9,528 nt of DNA, taken from positions 1 to 9,528 of the forward strand of contig CALAMB010000023.1 in the NCBI GenBank assembly GCA_937925645.1, given 5' to 3'. Below the pieces are notes generated by a model. It made no database searches. It saw nothing but the letters and a program-made list of their open reading frames with translations, and was not told where the DNA came from. This document shows, in pieces, positions 4,356 through 9,528 of this stretch. The first letter of the stretch is position 1; every line of letters begins with the position of its first letter. The position numbers were made by a program, and so were the translations under genes. Origin of the DNA: an uncultured Acidobacteriota bacterium. GTDB lineage: Bacteria > Acidobacteriota > JAAYUB01.

Positions 4356-7325
4356 TCAGTACTGCGCCGGCACACCGCTGAGGAAATTGAGCGGCGTGTC
4401 GCCGAAGAGCACAAACGAGAACACCGGCTGGGTGGCGGTGATCCGGATGTAGCCGCTGGACATGGTGGGCAAGGTGCCGATGCCTTCGATGAAGTGGATC
4501 AGCCGGACGTACTTTTCCCTCGCGGCCAGAGAGCGGACCGCCGTTCCGTGAAGCGTCCCGTCGCTGCCATGGATGTAAAAGGTGACGTCGGTCGCCGCCT
4601 CGTTCGGGTTGATCACGGCGATGCCGGTGAAGAAGTCCACTCCGCCCACGTTGCTGTTGGCGCACTGGGCAAAGAACATCTCCGTGGCTGGGGCGGACAG
4701 GAGGGGCAGGGTGGACATGATGTGGTTGTCCTGCGGATTCCCGAAGGTCAGACAGCCCACCAGCGGCTGGGTGCCGCTGTCCACCAGCAGCCAGCCCTCC
4801 GTCTGCAGCCCTTGCGGGAGTCCGAGTTCGGTATCCCGCAGCGTGACGAGCTGCTGGGCCGGGACCTGAACCTGGAACGGGTCGGCCATGGGCGTGCCGT
4901 TTGCGTAGAAAGGCGACAGGGTGGCATCGACCGCCGTCGGCGAAGGGTTGATCAGGTTGACTTCGGTGTAGTAAATGTCGGGCATCAGGACGATGTGCGG
5001 CGCATAGAGCTTGCCCTGGACAGTGCCGCCGCCGCAGAGCCAGACGATGGCGTTGTGGAGCAGAGTGGGCACGTCGCCCGTCCAGTCGGCATCGTGGAAG
5101 ATGAGCATGTTGATGGCGACGACGTTGTCGTTGACGGCAACCGCGTTGTAGTTGGAGGAACCCCACTGCGCCAACAGGGTCGCCCCGGCCTGCAATCCCG
5201 GATCCTGGTGCCCCCAGTTATCGTGAATAGCAGTCACTCCTTGCATGACCGCGTGGCCGCCCTGCACCACGGCCACGTCATCGGGATCCCAAAGGTCCTG
5301 GGTGGCCGGCGTGAACGGCGAATAGCCGCCGGTCATGTAGCGTCCGCCGAATCCCCATTCGTCATAGCTTTGGGTGTAGAGACTTTCGATCACCTTGCCG
5401 CCGCCATCGATATAGTCTGCCAGGGCGTCGCCGACGGCGACCGGATCCATGCTGGCGGTATCCCACAGGATGTCGTTCCCAATAATCACGACGTCAAATG
5501 GCGCGAGGGCCTCGGCCCAGGGATCCCCCAGGTCGTTGTCCCATACGGAGACGGTGAGATCGGCGTAACCGGCGAGCGCGTTCTGGAGGCTGGTGATGTC
5601 GCCCTCCGTGGTGTCCGGGGACAGCAGCAGCACGGTGCAGGCAGTCGGTTGAGGCGGGGCGGTGGATTTCCCGGCTTTGGAAGCGGTCCAGGTGGCGGCC
5701 GCAGTGCCGTGGCAGTATGGATAGGGATTGGTGTAATCGAAGTTGATCGTGCCGTTCGCCGCAGCGTCACTGGTGAAGGTTCCGTTGATGGTGTAGGACA
5801 TCGGGCTGGATGTCACATTGGCGGAGAACTGGTTGCCCGCGGTGGACAAGGGCGTGCCGAACGTCGTGGTCATGTCCACGGTGGCGCCGCAGGCGGAAAT
5901 GTGCCCCTGAACCGTCAAGCTGGGAATGGCGCTGTCAGCCACGGGGAACGAAATGGGGCGTCCCTGGGAGGTGGTGCCCGCCCAGTTTCCGTCGAGACCG
6001 TCAGGCGTGCCGGAGCTTTCACTCACCGGTTGCAGGTTGATCGAGCTGATGGACAGGGTGCCGTCCTGCGTGACGGCGTTGCCGATGACCCCGCCTGTCG
6101 CGGTCACGTGCACGTAGCCGTTGAACGCGGTGCCGAACAAGGTGGCCGTGTCGAGTTTCAGAAAGCCCCTTGCCGGAATGGCCTGGGTGCCGCCGGCATG
6201 GACATTCACGCCGTCGAATCCCGTGAAGGTGGCCTCGACCGCGGAGGCGCCCGGATTGGCGACGAACATCTCGGTGGTGAATGTGTCGGCGGCCATCACC
6301 CGGGGGAATATGCCTTCGGTGAGCGTCGTGGTGAACACCGCGGCGCCATCCAGCCCGGCCAGTCCGCCCGAGAAGTACTGGGTGAGGAAGAAGCCCCGCA
6401 GGGAGTTGCTGTCGCTCTGCGCGGAGACCCAGGCCTCGGTGGGCTGGGTCAATCCCAGAATGCCTTCTGCCTGGTAGGCGCCCTGACAGTGGGCCGCCCA
6501 GGGCATGACGGCGGACTGGGCGATGCTGGACCCGTTGTTGGCGAATGCCTCAAAGTCGACCGATGCGTCTGTGTTGGATGGATTGACAAATCCGTACCCT
6601 TCGGTCCATGTGCCCGAGTGGTAGGACAGGCGCGGGAAATAATAGTTGTACACGGGCGGGGCTTCTTTGGTGGCGTTCCAGGTGGCGGCTGCGGTTCCGT
6701 GACAGTATGGGTAGGGGTTGGTGAAATCGAAATTGACGGTCCCGTTGGCCGTGGTATCGGAAGTGAAGGTGCCCTCGGCGGTGTAGGACAACGGACTGGC
6801 GCTGACGTTCAGCGTGAAATTGTTGCTGGTGATCTCCATCGGGGTGCCGAACGTGGTGGTGGTTTCCACGGTGGCGCCGCAGGCGCCGATGTAACACTTG
6901 ACCGTGATGCTGGGAACGGCATTGTTCACTACGGGGAACGACAGGGGATGCCCCTGGGAGGTGGTTCCCGACCAGTCACCGTTCAGATTGAACAGCAGGG
7001 CGGAATCCACCGCGGATGGCTCCTGCCAGCGGAAAAAGTTATCGAGGAGCGCAGGTGGGAGCCCGTCCTGGAGTTCTGTCCATCGATCGCCGCCATCCAG
7101 GGTGAACCGGACGACACCATCGGCTCCCATGAACCAGCCGGCGTCGGATCCGACGGATCCGAATGTGCCGATAACCACGCCATCCGCGTCCAGGAGACGG
7201 CCGAAGCTTTCATCGGCCGGCCCGGCCGGTGCTCCCGCCGAAGAGAAGGCTGCAACAATCAGCAGCAGACAAATACAAACGCTTCGGTGGACCAAACCGG
7301 TGTACCTCCGGATAGTCAGGGCCAT
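4356..7325 (-). CDS. Large secreted multidomain protein with duplicated domain and class I GATase-like domain
   Basis: Starts at the ATG at 7325, with GAGGAGG 5 nt upstream; a GTG at 7331 overlaps that site and is less likely. The 989-aa product opens with a Sec signal peptide (Arg-rich, then CICLLLIVAAF, cleavage near SAGA). In residue order: an Asp-box motif TLDGGDRW (75-82); domain copy 1 (about 114-220); a beta-sandwich-like segment with repeated F-V/A-N-P motifs (about 225-435); domain copy 2 (444-550); a Rossmann-like class I glutamine-amidotransferase/ThuA-type domain (about 561-765, VLLLSP, FDVVIIGND, LADYIDGGGKVI); and two more beta-sandwich modules with NPS/NPN motifs to the C-terminus. 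No catalytic Cys-His pair is obvious in the GATase-like domain, so it may be non-catalytic. There is no sortase, PEP-CTERM or outer-membrane anchor. Export to the periplasm or cell surface is likely; the function is unknown. It has its own promoter and terminator. Confidence 0.9.
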   Translation of the reverse strand: MALTIRRYTGLVHRSVCICLLLIVAAFSSAGAPAGPADESFGRLLDADGVVIGTFGSVGSDAGWFMGADGVVRFTLDGGDRWTELQDGLPPALLDNFFRWQEPSAVDSALLFNLNGDWSGTTSQGHPLSFPVVNNAVPSITVKCYIGACGATVETTTTFGTPMEITSNNFTLNVSASPLSYTAEGTFTSDTTANGTVNFDFTNPYPYCHGTAAATWNATKEAPPVYNYYFPRLSYHSGTWTEGYGFVNPSNTDASVDFEAFANNGSSIAQSAVMPWAAHCQGAYQAEGILGLTQPTEAWVSAQSDSNSLRGFFLTQYFSGGLAGLDGAAVFTTTLTEGIFPRVMAADTFTTEMFVANPGASAVEATFTGFDGVNVHAGGTQAIPARGFLKLDTATLFGTAFNGYVHVTATGGVIGNAVTQDGTLSISSINLQPVSESSGTPDGLDGNWAGTTSQGRPISFPVADSAIPSLTVQGHISACGATVDMTTTFGTPLSTAGNQFSANVTSSPMSYTINGTFTSDAAANGTINFDYTNPYPYCHGTAAATWTASKAGKSTAPPQPTACTVLLLSPDTTEGDITSLQNALAGYADLTVSVWDNDLGDPWAEALAPFDVVIIGNDILWDTASMDPVAVGDALADYIDGGGKVIESLYTQSYDEWGFGGRYMTGGYSPFTPATQDLWDPDDVAVVQGGHAVMQGVTAIHDNWGHQDPGLQAGATLLAQWGSSNYNAVAVNDNVVAINMLIFHDADWTGDVPTLLHNAIVWLCGGGTVQGKLYAPHIVLMPDIYYTEVNLINPSPTAVDATLSPFYANGTPMADPFQVQVPAQQLVTLRDTELGLPQGLQTEGWLLVDSGTQPLVGCLTFGNPQDNHIMSTLPLLSAPATEMFFAQCANSNVGGVDFFTGIAVINPNEAATDVTFYIHGSDGTLHGTAVRSLAAREKYVRLIHFIEGIGTLPTMSSGYIRITATQPVFSFVLFGDTPLNFLSGVPAQY
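5676..5996 (-). repeat. Intragenic domain duplication, copy 2
   Basis: This encodes 107 residues beginning LDGNWAGTTSQGRP. They align without gaps to copy 1 (6669-6986 region), with 72 of 107 residues identical by my count. Both copies keep the cysteine in ACGATV and the one in NPYPYCHGTAAATW, a possible disulfide pair. I do not recognise the domain. Confidence 0.85.
6666..6986 (-). repeat. Intragenic domain duplication, copy 1
   Basis: This encodes 107 residues beginning LNGDWSGTTSQGHP and is homologous to the segment at 5676-5996. Divergence of about one third of residues indicates an old internal duplication kept under selection, since the Trp, Cys and Gly positions are conserved. It has one extra Cys (VKCYIG) that copy 2 lacks. 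Confidence 0.85.
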
Positions 7326-7426
7326 GCACACCTCCTCAGTGTATCTTTCGGTATCATTCGGTAGCCGGCCAATCTGGCCAGGCCGTTAAATCCTAATGAT
7401 TAATAGTGATATCGATAAACAAAAGC

Positions 7427-7455
7427 ATTATACACCGGTACCACTTTTTTTGCAA
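7427..7455 (-). promoter_or_regulatory. Sigma70-type promoter of the secreted-protein gene
   Basis: On the minus strand TTGCAA (7455-7450) is separated by exactly 17 nt from a consensus TATAAT (7432-7427). Transcription would start near 7420, giving a leader of about 95 nt before the ATG at 7325. The region is a marked AT-rich island in GC-rich DNA. The leader contains the palindromic tract gatatcgat near the predicted start site and a small GC hairpin (ggcctggcc/ggccggc); no riboswitch class is recognised. Confidence 0.7.
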
Positions 7456-7461
7456 TTCGGG

Positions 7462-7506
7462 GTCTGGACGCGGCGCGTGGTGTCGACGAATTCCATCTTC
7501 GGGAGC
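7462..7506 (-). pseudogene. Remnant of a second CFA-family methyltransferase gene
   Basis: The minus strand here reads LPKMEFVDTTRRVQ, matching ARKMEFVESMRRAP at residues 43-56 of the intact methyltransferase. At DNA level about 28 of 34 positions agree with 3211-3247 in the same orientation. The match is directly followed (plus strand) by repeat block B, just as the intact gene lies beside block A. The gene's first 45 or so codons and everything after codon 57 are missing. It is short, so chance similarity is not fully excluded, but position, orientation and frame all agree with decay of a duplicated gene. Confidence 0.65.
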
Positions 7507-7511
7507 TGGTC

Positions 7512-7867
7512 GGTGAATCGGTGAGTCGGCGGATCGGTGAATGGGTGAATCGGTGAATCGGTGAATCGGTGAGTCGGTGAGTCGGTGAATCGGTGAATCG
7601 GTGGATGGATGATGGGCACTAGGATCAAATTTATTTTATCCAGGTCCCAGAATCCAGGTCCCAGGTCCCAGGTCCGATTTCCGATGTCCGCGTTACGGGA
7701 ACGAGCCTCCAGACTCGAGCTTCCAGCCTCGATTCCGATTACGATCACGATTACGAATTACGATTACGAATACGAGCACGACACGAACTTCGCACTCTTC
7801 CCCCCTATCCCCTATCTCCTTTCTCCTATCTCCTATCTCCTATCTCCTATCTCCTATCTCCTATCTC
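7512..7867. repeat. Composite short-tandem-repeat block, copy B
   Basis: This has the same ordered mosaic as block A. Twelve 8-bp ggtgaatc-type units (7512-7607) are followed by the AT-rich near-palindrome (7622-7641), 7-bp ccaggtc units, ccgattt-type units, the 14-bp imperfect duplication and gattac-type units. Nine 7-bp ctatctc units close it (7805-7867). Bases 7660-7808 are identical to 3552-3700 (149 bp). The blocks differ mainly in copy number at the outer arrays (12 against 9, and 9 against 4 units), as expected from slippage. The last array overlaps the 3' end of the DUF1295 gene and supplies its stop codon. Confidence 0.93.
7622..7641. other. AT-rich near-palindrome inside repeat block B
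   Basis: This is the same 20-bp sequence as at 3514-3533, at the same place within the block, directly before the ccaggtc array. Conservation in both copies is expected from the overall block identity, so it is not independent evidence of function. Confidence 0.4.
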
Positions 7868-8656
7868 CTCACTCTCTCTCCGCCCGGGCGGCCACGGCAT
7901 GAACGCGCTCGTGCGGGCGACGTACTCGCGGTAGCCGGGGCGGCGCGACAGCAGGTCCTGCTCCAGCAGGGTCACGCCCGACACCCGGAGCAGGAAGAAG
8001 GTCATCAGGGCGGGGCACAGGGCCGTCCACAGTCCATACGGCGTGGGCAGCACGATGAGGAAAAGCCCCCACCACATCACCGCCTCGCCGAAGTAGTTGG
8101 GATGGCGCGTGTAGCGCCACAGGCCCCGGTCCATGACTCGGCCGCGGTTGGCCGGGTCCCGCTTGAAGCGGGCGAGCTGCGCGTCGCCCACCGTCTCGAA
8201 GAGGAAACCGGCGGCCCAGAGGGCGGCGCCCGCCAGGTCCCAGGCGGTCCAGCGCGGCGGCGTGGCGGCGGCGATGCCGAGCTGCACGCCCAGCGAGATG
8301 AGCCACTGGAGGATACCCTGGAGCAAAAAGATCACGAACAGGCTCTGCCACCAGAACGCCGCGCCCCGGGCGGCGCGCATGGCGGCGTACCGGCGGTCCT
8401 CGCCGTGACCGCGCCGCCGCCACAGGATGTGGAGGGCCAGGCGCAGGCCCCAGACCGTCACCAGCCCCGCCAGCAGCAACCGCCGCCCGTCGAACCCGTC
8501 CGTCCGGGCGAAGGTCAGCCAGGCGATGAGGACGATCCCCAGTCCCCAGAACACGTCCACCACGCTGGCGTCGCGCGACCGGAGGCTCAGCAGCCAGACG
8601 GCGATCATCAGCGCCAAAGCGGCACCCAGGTTGATGAGCAAGAAGGCGGATTCCAT
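7847..8656 (-). CDS. DUF1295 integral membrane protein (steroid 5-alpha-reductase-like fold)
   Basis: The 269-aa product starts at the ATG at 8656, with GGGAG about 8 nt upstream. There are about seven hydrophobic segments (roughly 4-24, 34-50, 60-78, 100-119, 139-154, 188-204, 208-224). Family signatures are DASVVDVFWG (29-38), GEDRRYAAMR (85-94), FKRDPANRGRVMDRGLW (164-180) and RYTRHPNYFGE (181-191). The last resembles the cofactor/substrate region of isoprenylcysteine methyltransferases and sterol reductases. A role as an NADPH-dependent lipid reductase or lipid-modifying membrane enzyme is the usual inference and is unproven. Such genes commonly neighbour CFA-type methyltransferases. The C-terminal tail after PPGRR (ESEEIGDRR) is read from the ctatctc repeat array, so the normal end has been replaced by repeat sequence. 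No clear promoter was seen in the 147-bp divergent gap. Confidence 0.92.
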   Translation of the reverse strand: MESAFLLINLGAALALMIAVWLLSLRSRDASVVDVFWGLGIVLIAWLTFARTDGFDGRRLLLAGLVTVWGLRLALHILWRRRGHGEDRRYAAMRAARGAAFWWQSLFVIFLLQGILQWLISLGVQLGIAAATPPRWTAWDLAGAALWAAGFLFETVGDAQLARFKRDPANRGRVMDRGLWRYTRHPNYFGEAVMWWGLFLIVLPTPYGLWTALCPALMTFFLLRVSGVTLLEQDLLSRRPGYREYVARTSAFMPWPPGRRESEEIGDRR

Positions 8657-8745
8657 GTGTTCACTCCCTGACAGGTTCCATCCTTCGATGCGCCGTGCGG
8701 ACGGCTGGATGCGCCGCCATTCCTCCTCATTCCAATCCTTTCCTG

Positions 8746-8774
8746 TTGACCGCAGAATGAAATTAACCTAGACT
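8746..8774 (+). promoter_or_regulatory. Sigma70-type promoter of the cysteine-desulfurase-like gene
   Basis: TTGACC (8746-8751) lies 17 nt before TAGACT (8769-8774), in a local AT-rich stretch 30 nt upstream of the ATG at 8804. Transcription would begin near 8781, giving a leader of about 23 nt that holds the Shine-Dalgarno (AGG at 8795-8797). Confidence 0.6.
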
Positions 8775-8803
8775 TTTCCAATCTTTTATCAGGCAGGATA
8801 CAT

Positions 8804-9528
8804 ATGGAAGCGATCATCTACTTGGACAACGGAGCCACCTCTTTTCCCAAGCCAGAGTCGGTGTATCAGTACATGGACTTTTTTTACCGGAACTACGGCG
8901 TGAACCCGGGCCGCTCCGGTTACGACATGTGCATGGAGGCGGGCTCCATGGTGGAAGAAACCCGCAAGCTCCTGTCCGACTTCTTTCATGGCACCGACCC
9001 CAACCGGCTAGTCTTCACTTACAACTCCACCGACGCCCTGAACCTGGCCATCTTCGGCGTGCTGAAACCCGGCGACCACGCCATCACCACGAACGTGGAG
9101 CACAATTCGGTGCTGCGGCCGCTGTATCACCTCTTCCAGGACGGAATCATCGAGCTCGACTACGTGCCCTTCGACGCGCAGGGCTTTGTGGATCCCGACG
9201 AGATCGCCCGCCGGTTCAAGGCCAACACCCGGCTGGTGGCGGTGAACCACGCCTCCAACGTCATCGGCACCGTCCAGCCCATCGGCGAGATCGGCCGGCG
9301 CTGCCGCGAGGCGGGGATCCTGTTCCTCATCGACGCTTCCCAGAGCGCCGGCAAGGTGCCCATCGACATGGAGGCACAGTGCATCGATCTGGTGGCGTTC
9401 ACCGGTCACAAGTCGCTGCTCGGCCCGACGGGCATCGGCGGACTGTGCGTGCGGGAGGGGGTGGAGGTCCGGCACACCCGCGCCGGCGGCACCGGCGTGC
9501 GCTCTGCCGTGAAGACGCACCTGGACGA
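8804..9528 (+). CDS. Cysteine-desulfurase-family class V aminotransferase (3' end outside the window)
   Basis: A PLP-dependent enzyme of fold type I, with 241 codons visible and no stop before the window ends; family members are about 380 aa. It opens MEAIIYLDNGATSFPKPESV, and NPGRSG (34-39) is typical of the cysteine desulfurase-like subgroup modelled as TIGR01977 rather than IscS. PLP-binding features are VEHNSVLRP (98-106; H100 stacks on the ring), IDASQSAG (176-183; D177 and Q180) and the Schiff-base lysine K203 in FTGHKSLLGPTG. The likely reaction is PLP-dependent release of sulfur from cysteine or selenium from selenocysteine; the catalytic cysteine loop would lie beyond the window. The ATG at 8804 has AGG 6 nt upstream. 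The gene is divergent from DUF1295 across a 147-bp gap and has its own promoter. Confidence 0.95.
   Translation, partial: MEAIIYLDNGATSFPKPESVYQYMDFFYRNYGVNPGRSGYDMCMEAGSMVEETRKLLSDFFHGTDPNRLVFTYNSTDALNLAIFGVLKPGDHAITTNVEHNSVLRPLYHLFQDGIIELDYVPFDAQGFVDPDEIARRFKANTRLVAVNHASNVIGTVQPIGEIGRRCREAGILFLIDASQSAGKVPIDMEAQCIDLVAFTGHKSLLGPTGIGGLCVREGVEVRHTRAGGTGVRSAVKTHLD

Noticed and set aside
4494..7364. A 956-codon open frame on the plus strand, antisense to the secreted-protein gene.
   Set aside because: The minus strand has the promoter, Shine-Dalgarno, signal peptide, duplicated domain and terminator. The plus-strand translation is Gly/Arg/Val/His-rich with no recognisable domain, a common by-product of GC-rich codon use.
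3428..7867. Composite transposon with the repeat blocks as terminal direct repeats.
   Set aside because: No transposase or integrase lies between the blocks, there are no terminal inverted repeats, and homology extends beyond the blocks into genes on both sides, which fits segmental duplication better.

Overview
The window is GC-rich bacterial chromosomal DNA with mostly short intergenic gaps. It contains two copies of an unusual composite short-tandem-repeat block. The protein families are a plant-type CFA-like methyltransferase, DUF1295, a class V aminotransferase and a secreted beta-sandwich protein. Together with these repeats they suggest an environmental, possibly Acidobacteriota-like, genome. 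That placement is inference and weak; no rRNA, tRNA or taxonomic marker lies in the window.

Layout, left to right: (1) 2-1207 (+), the 3' part of a Gly/Lys/Asp-rich protein built from nested 24- and 13-residue repeats, ended by a strong intrinsic terminator at 1336-1373. (2) 1389-3379 (-), a tight three-gene operon read right to left: CFA-family SAM methyltransferase, a 91-aa unrecognised protein overlapping it by 4 nt, and a HAD phosphatase 9 nt further on. (3) 3428-3724, composite repeat block A. (4) 3718-4283 (-), a decayed DUF1295 pseudogene. (5) 4311-7455 (-), a self-contained unit of sigma70-like promoter, large secreted multidomain protein (about 989 aa) and terminator-like hairpin. 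(6) 7462-7506 (-), a short remnant of the start of a second CFA-like gene. (7) 7512-7867, composite repeat block B. (8) 7847-8656 (-), an intact DUF1295 membrane protein. (9) 8804 to the window end (+), a divergent cysteine-desulfurase-like PLP enzyme with its own promoter, cut by the window edge.

The main observation is that the order DUF1295 - composite repeat - CFA methyltransferase occurs twice in the same orientation and has decayed reciprocally. The right copy keeps DUF1295 but retains only about a dozen codons of the methyltransferase. The left copy keeps the methyltransferase while its DUF1295 has a large internal deletion, two nonsense codons and a frameshift. The secreted-protein unit lies exactly between the two copies. 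DUF1295 and CFA-family enzymes often neighbour each other in bacteria and are thought to act in lipid modification, so the two surviving genes may still work together from separate halves of a split locus.

I found no CRISPR array, transposase, phage gene or recognised defence system. The repeat blocks and the Gly-rich repeat protein are the least explained elements.
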